From: Pseudoscleropodium purum
Taxonomy: Eukaryota; Streptophyta; Bryopsida; Hypnales; Brachytheciaceae
Reading direction: 5' to 3'
NCBI GenBank assembly: GCA_963969395.1
Contig: OZ017795.1
Location: 7,502,001 to 7,566,000 of the forward strand
DNA: 64,000 nucleotides
The position numbers were made by a program, and so were the translations under genes. A model generated the notes under the pieces. It made no database searches. It had not been told where the DNA came from and saw only the letters and a list, made by a program, of their open reading frames with translations. The stretch's first letter is position 1; each line of letters opens with the position of its first letter. Of this stretch, positions 12,650-24,441 are shown in pieces.

Positions 12650-13525
12650 TGTGAAAAAAGAAATAAAAAAAGGATTGAGGCGCTTAGGGCTTAGTTTCTT
12701 CACTGGGCTTTTCCCAACCCCAAAAGAAAACCCGGATTGCTGTCCAATTGAGATTCATTTGAGGGTGCCGAAGAGTCTACCACCTTCTGGCAGCCAGAAT
12801 TCCAGGTCGTTGCCCGTCTGCACGAGTTGACTCGTGCAGGTCGTGAGCGAGCAAGGCATGCTGCCAGTTTCGGCATTTTCTCTCTCACACTGTCAGGTTT
12901 AGGGCCAGGCACTTCGCCTTTTACTTTCGCTACTCATTGATGCAAAATTGTCCTTTAAGACTTTTGCACAGATTTGCGGGATGAGGACGAGGATGTAAGC
13001 TTAACTTAGTTCAGATCCCACTGATTCATTTCTCCCCTTCTCGCTCTTCCTGCTTTGTGGACAGACGCTCCTCCTCTGACACTTGGTCAACTTAATTGTT
13101 GGTAAAATCGATTGCTTGGTTGGGAACCCAGTTGCTGCAAGTGAGGGAAGTGAGTGGGGAAGGGCATTGCACTGGACGTAAGCGGTCGTGGGACAGATGA
13201 GGCGTTTTTAGTTCATACTCGAAGTTACCGGCAGTGGGCTCCGTCTGTTTAGGGTATTCTGCAGATTTCACGGATGCAGCTCAATTTGTGGGGGATGGCA
13301 ATCTGTTTTCGAGGTTGTTAGGTGGTTATGCTTTTCCCGAGGTGGATCGCATCGTTTTGTACGGCAGGGGGATCAGGTTTGGTTTTTTCTTTTGAGCGAA
13401 GCTTCGGGATGCGATATTTTTGAGAGTGGAAGTGGTAGTTGTACCTCTCTTTGGGAGACGGTTGTTGGGTTGCGGCGTTTGGTTGTTATAGAGGGCGGAG
13501 TGGAACAGAGGAGCGAGGTGCGGCG
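12650..13525 (+). promoter_or_regulatory. promoter and 5' leader region of the prolyl 4-hydroxylase gene
   Basis: GC content rises from about 12680 and stays higher up to the start codon at 13526, as expected for promoter plus leader. It includes a 22-base palindrome at 12818-12839. No canonical TATA box was assigned, and short open frames here show no family resemblance. Confidence 0.4.
12818..12839. promoter_or_regulatory. near-perfect palindrome with W-box core
   Basis: CTGCACGAGT and ACTCGTGCAG are exact reverse complements separated by two bases. The centre contains TTGAC, the W-box core bound by plant WRKY factors. It lies about 690 bases before the P4H start codon. A regulatory role is inferred only. 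Confidence 0.35.
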
Positions 13526-16500
13526 ATGGCGAAGCTGAGTCGAGGGCAGAGGACTGGAGCTGGCACCGTTATGTTGCTGGTGCTGGCATTGTTATCGCTC
13601 TTGCTTATGATCATGTTGCTGCTGGGCTTGGTCGCCGTGCCTGGAGGCTCCCGACGACGATCGATGGATGACGGAGCTGTGGTGGAATTGAAGCTGCCCT
13701 TACACAGGTAGACTACGCGGGCTGGGCAATCTGCTAGGGTTTGTGTTTGGGAAGGTTTGGTGCATTAGGGTCGCTGGATAGGTGTAGCAGTTGAGCTTTG
13801 TAATGCTCTTTTGCTTCATCTTCATTCGCTCTTTGGATCTTCGTGTTCATCATGATCCGGGTTTTTTTCAAGGATAGGGACTTGGGAATAACTTGAACAG
13901 CTTGCAATACCCGGCGTCACTTCTGTTCAAAGGATCAAGGTCTCAAATTGGACCTGATGTGTTCATATGCATTTTTGAGAGGGTCAGATGGGTTCTTTCC
14001 TTCGTTAAATTTTATTCACTTGACTACGGTAACACTGATTCTGGTGATATAAAAGTTGTGTTCGTGTGAATTACATTTTCCGCAGTATGATCAATCAAAT
14101 TGGTCATTTAGAAACCCTGACTCTCGGTCCTTTAGAATACTTGCAGAAATATTAAGATCAGGGATTTCAGTAGTATGCAACATGAAGCATTGTAATTATA
14201 GGTCTAGAGTGCTGGAATCAGAACACCTGAAATTTTTGGGTGGTGCTCTCGATGTGTATTCTAGGCTAAGTTTTCTAGATTTATAGAAACCGGTTCGAGT
14301 CTAAGCCACAATTTTTGTGGTAAGAGGGTTTATCGAAAGATCTTTACGGGGGGTTTGGTTTTGCAATTGATTTTGAATGTATCTTCTTTGAGGGGAAATA
14401 ATGACCTTCAAGGATACTGTACAGGTTTCGATGGGATGATGCCTTTTTATATTCACAACTGCTTTGGACCTGGGATGACACCTATAAAACTGTGGATAAA
14501 ATTATTTAATCAGCTGCTGCTACACACGGATTACTAGGTGTCATTTGGTGGAGCTTGAGCTGCTCTCATGGTCTATTGTTTTTTGACGTTGCGACTGAAT
14601 GATTCAAACCAGTAATTAACTAAGTATGTTTCTCTATCGCAGGCATGGAGATGAGAATCCTTTAGCACCTTGGGTTGAAGTCCTCTCTTGGGAGCCCAGA
14701 GCTTTTCTGTACCATCACTTTCTGGTGAGGCTTGTTTACTAATCGGTCACTACATCGCGATTACGGTGCTCTTTGTACTTTGGGTTTATACTTGCTGTTC
14801 TGTTATCATGCTTTTGGAAAATCTATCTTTTTGTTTGAATTCAGCTATTTGGTGTCTTTCCAGCACCGGAAGAAGGTTCTATACTGGTATGATCATCTGA
14901 TTGATGTAACGTGATGTTAGAAATAGAAAGACTGATGGTTACTTCTTAGTAAGCATTTATGTGTTCAGAAATCTAATTGTTGAGACTGTTGTATCGAGAA
15001 CAGACACAAGAGGAATGCAACCATCTGATAGAATTAGCCAGACCAAGCTTGGTGAAGTCGACTGTTGTAGATAGTGCTACTGGAAAGAGCAAAGACAGCA
15101 GGTGCGTGCTGGTGCAGCTCTTCCTTGGTACTTCCATTTAATAATTGTTCATGCAATCAGCTGTGCTAGTTCAGATATTTTTTATCCTCCATTGATTCTA
15201 CAGCTAGATATCTTTGTATTTATCTTTAACAGGTTTCTATTCATTTTATGGGCTTTAAGTTGTCTCTTGATTTTTTGTGCATTAAATGGAGACTTCGTTT
15301 TTTCGGGGTTTTCATGAATTAACAGAAGTGCGCATATGATATATACCAGAGTACGCACAAGTTCAGGAACCTTTTTGATGCGAGGTCAAGATGCTGTTAT
15401 CAAAAGGATAGAGAAACGAATAGCTGACTTCACTTTTATACCAGTTGGTATGCATAATGTACTCTTGGTTCTAGTGCTAAGTTTTTTTCTATTCACGATT
15501 GGAGATGGTTTACACAGATTGTTAGTAAGCATCTCTGCATATTGCTATTTCTCCGGTGTGATTGATTCTGTCGGCAGTCCACCATGGGAAGACAATTTTA
15601 CATCCATGATTCGTTAATTTGCATGGGTTGTTTCAGTTCCACCCCGGTAGCACTCTTGTTCTATTCTTTTCAATGTTTACGTTTAGGCGTGCTGGATTTT
15701 GTGTGCAGAACAAGGTGAAGGTTTACAAGTGTTGCAGTATAGAGAGAGTGAAAAATATGAGGCACACTATGACTACTTTCACGACGCTTTCAATACCAGA
15801 AATGGTGGTCAACGGATTGCTACCGTACTGATGTATCTGTAAGTGTCCCCTTTCTGCTTCCTTCCTGGTTGTGATCGTGCCACCAACGTATGTCCTGTCC
15901 TACAGCAGAGAGGGTTTTTTCAGCCAACTTCCATGACACGTAATAATGTATCATCTGCTGAGGCAGGGACACCCAAAGTTGCAAGTGACCCGACAGCTTT
16001 ACTGTATAATCTTAGATAGGTACACATTGATTAAACGGATGTAGACTACCTCAGCAACTGATCAAGTGAAAATCTCAGATCTATCACCAATGTAACGTTG
16101 ACTCTTCATAACTTTTGCATCCGGTATCCTAATGACGCATTCCCTGGTGCCTTTGAATCCTATTTCGTTTGTCTGCAAGAACTTAGAAAATTTTGACCAG
16201 CCTAATAAAAGGAACTGTGCGCAACAGCAAAATTGCCAACTTTAGGTGCCCCTACCTTATTAGGAAGAATAGAACGAACGGTTTGAAACGATCTAGGTCC
16301 AGGGGGAGATACAATCACTCCAATTATCCCTTTGGGTGCTATTGCTTTGTCTCAGTTCTGACCGTCATTTTTATGATTGGGGCCAGCTCAAATGTTGAGG
16401 AAGGGGGAGAAACGGTCTTCCCAGCTGCGAAGGTGAACAGCAGCGAGGTTCCCGACTGGGATAAGCGATCACAATGTGCTAAGGCTGGGATTTCAGTGCG

Positions 16501-17161
16501 ACCGCGAATGGGAGATGCCTTACTGTTCTGGAGCATGAAACCTGATGCCACTCTTGACCCTACTAGCTTGCACGGTACGCTCCTCTTTCAGAGTTAGTTT
16601 CAAGTACATAAGGTCATTCTTTTAGTCTCTTTGACTGGAGGGTAGGCAACACCGAGTACATTGGCTAGGATTTAAAGTGAATCTGTTTATCCTGCATATG
16701 CTTTTCAAGACATACGAAAATTGAACAGCCTCAAGAATCATATATTACACCAAGGAACTTATACACTAAAGCATATACGAACTAGTACTTTTTATTGATA
16801 CGAGCAATTGCACTATGAATCTTTTCATCAAATTTCCCTGAAGTCAAACCTGCTCTGACTCTTTATTTTTTGAGAGCCTAACTCTACAATCGCATATGTA
16901 AAGACGTAATACCAACTTTGTGAGACGAATGAATGCATTTGGTCGAATTACATTCAATAGGAGTTATGTGATGGGATTCGAGTTCTGTTTTTTTCCTACT
17001 CAAATGATAGTTCTCTACGTGGTGGAACTGAGAATTTGCTACCGCTTCTGTAATACTAAAACCGTGATGATGGCTTTTGTTTGTCAGGTGGCTGTCCCGT
17101 CATCAGAGGTACCAAATGGTCTGCTACCAAGTGGTTGCATGTTGAAAAGTACGGAGTGTGA
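13526..17161 (+). CDS. prolyl 4-hydroxylase, type II membrane protein
   Basis: Fe(II)/2-oxoglutarate dioxygenase of the plant P4H family, which hydroxylates proline in cell-wall glycoproteins in the ER/Golgi. Coding exons: 13526-13707, 14643-14724, 15004-15101, 15350-15447, 15709-15838, 16387-16574, 17088-17161; all junctions in phase, 283 residues. A hydrophobic segment near residues 14-38 is a signal anchor. WVEVLSWEPRAFLYHHFL begins the catalytic region. Iron ligands are H173 and D175 (HYDYFHD) and H259 (LHGGCPV); K269 (GTKWSATKW) is the likely 2-oxoglutarate lysine. The protein ends soon after WLHVEKYGV, as in the shorter P4H form without a C-terminal ShKT domain. The start at 13526 is chosen because it directly precedes the basic residues and anchor. 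Exact target proteins are unknown. Confidence 0.93.
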
Positions 17162-17610
17162 GGATGTCCAAGCAGCCTTCTACAGGTAACTCCTCACGTA
17201 TCATTAGAGCTTCTATCTTCTTTCACTTTCATTGATTCCTAAACAGTGACTACATTGAGTGAATTTAGCTCCATGATCCTCTTCTGGACTTCAAAGCGAA
17301 TTAATGCAAAGAAGTTGATATCGCAATCCAATACTTCGGATTATTTTCATCAGTTTCTTAAATTGCGAAGGCGTGAAGAAACTGATGCTACAATCAAATA
17401 GGACTGTGTTTCCATGAGGTGAATCCCTTTTGGGCATCCAGATGGTGTTATTATGAGTTATTGGTGAAATCTGTGTTTGGCTTGTTCCAATTGACATTCA
17501 TTACTTACCAGTATCCACGTTGCTGATTGCAGGAAGACAGGCGAAGGCTCAATTGGGCTATTGGGAGAAAAGAAAGCACGTTAACAATTCTCTCGTCTTG
17601 AAGCAAAGCA
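17162..17610 (+). other. probable 3' UTR of P4H with a UTR intron
   Basis: Downstream of the stop codon there is a good donor (CAG|gtaact at 17186) and acceptor (gattgcag at 17530-17532), suggesting a 3' UTR intron of about 347 bases. The stop codon lies about 24 bases before the junction, too close to be expected to trigger nonsense-mediated decay. Reading across the junction in another frame gives no ShKT domain. Confidence 0.45.
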
Positions 17611-20380
17611 GAGGTGACCATGCGTGGGCTTTTTTTCTCTTCTTGTTGAGATGGTGAAAATGCTAAAGGAGATCAATTAGAGTCTGATTTTTCAATTGCT
17701 ACTCTAATAGCTACTAAGTAGGACAAATTTTATGTGAAGGGGCTTTAATTGAAGTGCCACGGCTGTGAAGTCTAAAATTTGTGAGTACATCGTGTTTTTT
17801 TAAATTCAGGCTCCAGTGGGACTCCATTAGAAAAGAGATTGCACCACTTTTTAAGTGCGGTTTGATTCACATACATCAATTCCAGGGCTTTTTTTTTCAT
17901 TTTTCATGAAGTGCCAAAGTGGCGATCCAAATTCCAACATTCATCCATATTTTGGATGGAAAAGATCACATTCGTACATATCACATGTCCATAATCCATA
18001 ATCAGGTGAATTCATCTAGGGTTTTTTAATATTTCAAAGTTTTTAGGTGAAAAATTTCTAGAATTGTTATCATTTTTTAGCCAAATTATTTTTTTCTGGT
18101 GTCAAAAGTCAATAAAAAAACCTTAATCAATTTTTACAATATAGTGGGTGTAGTGTTGGTAAGTGAAGGTTTATGTAGTGTGTGGATTTTGGTTTTGGTC
18201 TTGAACAAGTAAACTGGCATTTTCTTTCAGCTGGACATTGTTGATATATCCAAATCAATGGGTAGATGAGACACAAGACATAAGGCTAGAGAGAGAGGAA
18301 CTCCAACCTTTTTATTGGGTTGGTGTAAATTAAGAGTTTGTTTATATTGGGTCTCACATGAAGTTTGAAAATTAACATGAGTTATTCCAATACTACCTAT
18401 CTTTTTTAGAAAGGAGACCCTATTTGGTGGAAAGGACTAGAATATGATCAAGTGTATATGGCAAGGGCTATATGTGAAAGGCAATAAAAATTGACATCAA
18501 GACATGTAAAGAATATTTTAGATAAATTTTTTTTTAATTGGTTTAGGAAAAAAGCCAAGTAGAAGTTAGTTTTCCACATCCTAAAATACCCAAGCTATTA
18601 AGTGAGATTGTAAAAAGACCTTTGGCAAATGTTGGAAGTTCTATTTAATGTCTTGTTTATTAGATTGCTTTGTGATTTATTGCTTTCAATTGAAAACATT
18701 TTTTTATGATTAGTTGACCTTTAAGCTTTGCTTACATTAAGTCATGTATGTAATAATGACAAGTAAGAACGACACACTTTGGCCTATTATCCTTATGCTA
18801 ATGGAATCATGCAAGTCCCTTGTAGGTACTATGTCATCATTCTTTGCAACAACCATTGGAATATTAAATATTGATTCAATCCTTAATTGTTTAAGTCAAC
18901 CATATATAGTCATTCTAAAATTTCAATTCATTTGTATGTGGGCAATTTAATTCCTTTGATTATTATAAAAACATTTACATGAAGTATTAAAGGTTATCTA
19001 TTGGAAGTTTTTGTTTTTTATTAAATAAATAAATATTTGATTTTGAGAGGTTTTCAAAGGCATATTTGTACCATTAATGGAAGAATAAAGCTTGCCAATT
19101 TCACTTGATTTGAGATCTAAAATATTGTACTTTTGCATTTGTTTTATAAATGGCCCTTGTGGAAAGTAGTGAAGTGTTTTCATGATTTCTATTGTTGACA
19201 ATTTAAATATGCAAGTGTTGATTGGGAGTTATTTGTGATTTCTATATACAAGAAAAAATTGCATTTCGATAATTGGAAGGCGGATTGTGTAATGAATTTG
19301 ATAGCTCTTCATTTGAGCTTAAGGTTTTTGGAAGTGCATTTTAGTGTGATGGCATGATTTCTAATTGTTCATATCACCTACAATCCCAAAAAACTCTTAC
19401 ATGCAAATTCCTCAAACATTATAGGGAGGGATAACATATTAAAAATAGAACATGTACATTTTTCTTGTTATAATCTTACAACTTCTATGCAATTATACAC
19501 TCAAAATTGATATTGCATGCTAATAAACAAACTCTTCAATTGAACATCTATATGGTTAGATTTCTTTTGTAAATTTGCTTCGTTGGGAATAACCATAAGT
19601 CCTTGCTCTTTTTTCATAGGAAAAAAACTTGGAAAGACTTAGACACTTATAAGTTAAAGAGGGTCATCAAAGTTGATTTTGAGCCTAGAATGTTGGGTTG
19701 GTCATTTAGGAAATTATCTTTTTTGGTACTGAGTAAATCATTTGTTTTAAAAAAAATCCAAAAGCACTCATTAGAGTTTAAACTATTGTATAAGAACTTC
19801 CCTTTCTACAATAAACTCCACAAATGAATATTTGCAATTCTTACACTAAAAGATTTATTTTCATCTATTGGACTAACTTATAACTGCACATTTTAGCTAA
19901 ATTTAGATGTATTGTACACCACCAAAACATGAGAGCTTAGGGAATACTAGTGTTGATTTTTTGAATACCAATATGTAACACCTTAAAACTTTTGATAACC
20001 AACTCATATAATATCCAAAGAATGGATACTAATATGTATTAGAATCCTCTTTTGCTTGCCAATAAGATCCAATAAAAATAATTTGTGTTTTATATTAACC
20101 TCTAAAAGTCCAAAGGGTTCAAATCCAAAAACACAAATATATTTATAAAACATAAGTTTCTATAACTTTTTTGAAGTTTGCATCAACAAAGATAATGTGA
20201 AGAACAAAATGTAGAAAGTATCCATATAGTTGAAATTATAAAATTATTTTCAGATTATCTTCAAATGAATTTTGAAGATATGACTTCAAAAATTCACCAA
20301 AAATACAATTTTCTCTTTTTAGGATGTAAATTTTTTTTTATTGGTCAAAATTGTGATTTCTATTGATTTGTGAAAAAATG
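17611..20380. other. AT-rich intergenic region with repeat fragments
   Basis: No gene seen. 19675-19870 resembles the repeat unit at 1787-1985 and 43671-44110. The rest is AT-rich with short chance frames. Confidence 0.5.
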
Positions 20381-20399
20381 CATAAGACCTAGTAATGAG

Positions 20400-20793
20400 A
20401 ACACCTACACTTTCTCATCGGCTCATTGTCCACGTAATCAAACTGACATGCTTACATGGCCGCCCACGTGGACCCTCAGGTGGTGGCTTGCTCCTGGCCT
20501 CACTTTGAGCCTCACTTTGAACCCCAGGCGGTCGCTTCCCTTCGCCATCAACGGCCAAGATCCCCCCACCCCCAAATCCAACGGTCCCAAGCCCTCGACG
20601 TGGTCTATTAGCAAACCCCTTCGGTGGTTCTCGTCATTCCCACTGGAAAACGCGGACCCAATCGGGTTCCAAATCGTGATTGTGCATATTCACAGCCAGG
20701 AATTCGGGTAACACTTGAATTTGGGCATCCGCATGGAGCTTTGAGCCCGAGCTTGCGAATTTGTGGGTTCAGAATTGCAGGAGCTTGCTGGCC
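20400..20793 (+). promoter_or_regulatory. promoter and leader of the ABC1K gene, with G-box
   Basis: GC-rich block immediately upstream of the ABC1K start. It contains a CACGTG G-box at 20465-20470 and a related CCACGTAA at about 20430. G-boxes bind bZIP and bHLH factors and are common in light-responsive plastid-protein genes, which suits the encoded product. Regulation is inferred. Confidence 0.45.
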
Positions 20794-23700
20794 ATGGCTA
20801 CTGCAGGGGCGATGGAGCTTTGTGCCGCAGGGGGAATCCTCGGCAATGCCCGCTTCTCCTCGTCGCAGTCGCAGTTCTTGACCCCGCAACGGAGCTCCTT
20901 GCATTCGAGAATCGACTCCAGAGGAAAGGGACGATGTAGTGGACACGGTTTTGTAGGGCGAGCACGAGCTGTGACGACGCGTGACCCGCCTCGCACTAAT
21001 GCCAATGGGAGCACCAATGGAGCTGCTACGAATGGCGCTGCTGCGAATGGAGCTGCGAATGGGGTTGCGAAAGGTGGTCTGAATGGTTCTGCCACTCGTG
21101 GTCGTTCGGTGGTAAGCTGTCTTTGAAATTATGTTTATTGGACCTTGGGATTTGGTTGTAGCATCAACATTTATCGCTTGTATTGGGAGATTCAGAAAAG
21201 TATTCTGTACTTCTGTTGATTACCGAGGAGATTGGAGTGGGGTTCGTTTGCCTCCCAAGGAACTGGCATTTCATGCTTTTTAAATGACCAATTCCATTGA
21301 TCATATTGTGGAAAATATGATTAGATGAAGAATGAGTGCTTGTGTTGGTGAAAGGATGAATTCTATGGAGCAAAAGCAAATCCTCGTGTGACCCTCTCAG
21401 AAGTGCAAAGCACAGACCCAATTTGAGATTCTTGGTCGATTAGGAGTTAAATGAGGTGGAACTTTACGTACATTCCCTCTTGGGAACCAAAGTTGAGGAA
21501 GCTGAATTGAAGTGCCATGTCCTCTTATACAATCTAGAAAAGTAGGAATCTGTGGGCATGAGGCGAAGAGATTGCTTCAGCTACACGTAAGAATTGAAAT
21601 TGTGGGAATTTCTTATGTTAATGTCGTGGAGAGGAAAAGCTGAACGGGGTGACTATGGTATTGGCCAGAGGGAGATGTCCGAAGAGATGAAAAGGATGCG
21701 GGCCCAAATGGAAGAAGACGAGCAAGTGGCATCTTTGATGCGCGGTCTCCGTGGCCAAAACCTTTCGGATGAGCTTTTTGCTTCCGCTAACACGCGGCTA
21801 CGGCTTGTTGAGGTAGGCTCTTATTCCCACTGCGCATTCCATGTTGCTTTTTAGCAGGTTTTTAGTGAAATTCGATTGTTTCAAGAGCTTGTAGACAACA
21901 TCACAAGGAGAATCCTTTCCATGATGCCTAGAGAGGTCTACCTCTGGTTATGTGTAGTTTACTCTCTATGTATGATGGGGAAGCACTATGACCTCCCCAT
22001 GAAGTATTATGAAGCTTTTCTTTTTTGACGAAGTCTAGTAGTTCCTGAAACAGTTTTAATTTTACTGAAATTCCTGTTTTACTTTTTGCTGCTTGATTGT
22101 GGTAGCATACCTGGATAGAAATGGGTGCATGAGTTTGGGAATTGTGAAGAAAAGCAGTTGATGAACTACCCTTTTGGAGTTGCAGGTGAAGGAATTGGAG
22201 GGCGAGGAAGGCCTGCCTCTAGTGTATGACCCTGAAACCATTTCCGCGTACTGGGGAAAGCGACCTGGATCTGTTGCCACTCGCATTGCTCAACTGGCCG
22301 GTGTCGCGGGCGGGTTCCTGTCACGAATTGCCTGGGACATCGCTACAAAGAAAATAAAAGAGGTAGGCACCCGCATTTGTGTCATGATGGGCATCATCAA
22401 GCTAGGAAACGTTTTCACAAGCAGGAAATCTGACTGGCAGATCGGTTCTGTCAAAGTGATTAAATGTGAATATTTTCTGTTTGCACTGAAATACCTTGAA
22501 TTCTGAAATTTATCTTTAGGTCTTTGAACTGGTAATCGTTTTCTAGCTAGACAGTCATGCCAAAGACAGACTAGAACCTTGCAAAAAGTGTCTTTGTCTC
22601 TCCAATTGCCGATATCAGATTTTAGCTGCGACTGTCTGGCAGTTCGTCTCCAAAGCTTGTTTAGTCCTGGTATGAGGTAGAAACTGGTAGGAGAGAATAT
22701 CAGTCCCTTGCAGTGCCGTCCTGTGTGTGTGCTTAGGTGTGGTGAACTCGGAGGAACTCAAAGGAGAATAATGACATGTTTTGGGACATCTGCTTTTGGC
22801 AGAATGAAGTGAAGCGAGCTATTGAGCTGAGGGAAATAGTGACATCACTTGGTCCTGCGTACATTAAGCTCGGGCAAGCACTTAGTATTAGGCCTGACAT
22901 CCTCTCACCTTCTGCCATGACTGAACTGCAAAAACTTTGCGACAAGGTACATATTCAGTCATTCTGTTTTTTGTGATATGAAAATTGGTATCTGAGTATT
23001 TGTGAGTAGAGGTTACTGCTGAAATCTCACCTGCTATTTTGCAGGTCCCTTCATTTCCGGATGATATTGCTATGGCACTGATTGAAACTGAGTTGGGAAA
23101 ACCCTGGCAAGAAATCTACTCGGAGCTCACTGAATCCCCAATTGCAGCAGGTACTTCTTTACATGATTTGGCATGTTTTGAGTGCTCCTTGACAGTTCAC
23201 ATGATTTAGTTCTCACTTGATCAAGAGTACATGATTGTGCTCCATTATGTGATAATTATTTAGGGGTATTCTAACGTAGTGAATGTTGGGCAGCCTCGCT
23301 GGGTCAGGTATATAAGGGGAAGCTTATCGAGACGGGTGAGACTGTTGCCGTGAAGGTGCAACGACCATATGTACTGGAGACTGTGACAGTTGATCTCTTT
23401 ATCATTCGTCGCCTAGGCGTTGCTCTTCGCAGATTTCCTCAGGCATGTGACCTAAGACTGGCATTCTATTCATCATTTTTCTCTGAAATCTGAAATGTTA
23501 GTTTTTGTTCATGGTAAAAGATATTGAGGTATAATGTTTGCAGTTATGATGTTTTATGTTTGTGGTGGTGAACTCTTTGTGAAGCTGCTAACTTGAAAGG
23601 CAATTATTTGCCAGAGGACTGCAGATAGCCACAGACGTTGTCGGGCTTGTTGATGAGTGGGCAGCCCGGTTTTTTGAGGAGTTGGATTATATAAATGAAG

Positions 23701-24402
23701 GCGAAAATGCGACTAGATTTGCTGAGCATATGCGAATTGATCTTCCTCAGGTTTCCGACTGTTCTCTGAACTTTTTTAAAAGGATTGTTGCTGGACTATG
23801 TACTTTGTGAGACAGTTGGTTCCATTTATGTATTCTCTCACATGGAGTATTCTTGGCCAGGTTATTGTACCGAAGACTTTTACGAAATACACTTCACGGC
23901 GAGTCTTAACTACCAGTTGGATAGAAGGAGAGAAACTCTCGCAAAGCACTGCAGACGATGTAGGCGATCTAGTGAATATTGGGGTTATCTGTTATCTGAA
24001 ACAGGTAGGTACAGGCCTACTCTGATTCAAATTGTTCTGTCATCCTTCATGCCTCTTCTGACTTCCATGCTTAGGTTGATGCACACGACAGGCAACATGT
24101 TGCAAATGCGGCTTTAAAAAACGGCCATGGATTATATGGCAGGCCTCGCCAGATTGGGTGTGAATTGCCACAATAAGCTTCCTAAAATCTTGCTCACCGA
24201 TAGAACACTTGTTTTCAATGAGTTGCGCGGTAATTCTGTCACATAGATTTTCCAAGCCTATGGAGCATTTATGATTAATTTTATCTTTGGCTCATCCTAC
24301 CTCTCATGTGGTGCCCAAAGGAGGAGAGTAACTAATGAACTTTCTATTTTATTCCAATTGCGGTTGGGCCTTATTGATGAGAATCATTAATACCGTGCTG
24401 AC

Positions 24403-24441
<39 letters not shown>

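Larger units (their letters stand above)
6520..12650. other. AT-rich intergenic region, no gene seen
   Basis: Very AT-rich sequence with only short, unconvincing open frames. It contains a GC-rich foldback (8076-8211), a threefold tandem repeat (9383-9560) and a long dispersed repeat copy (11550-12560). No reverse transcriptase, integrase or transposase motif was recognised. Confidence 0.6.

Noticed and set aside
14230..14310. tRNA-like GGTTCGAGTC in P4H intron 1
   Set aside because: The flanking bases do not form T-stem or acceptor-stem pairs, so no cloverleaf is supported.
17088..17600. P4H extended with a C-terminal ShKT domain
   Set aside because: The reading frame stops at 17159-17161, and the alternative frame across the next junction lacks the six-cysteine pattern.
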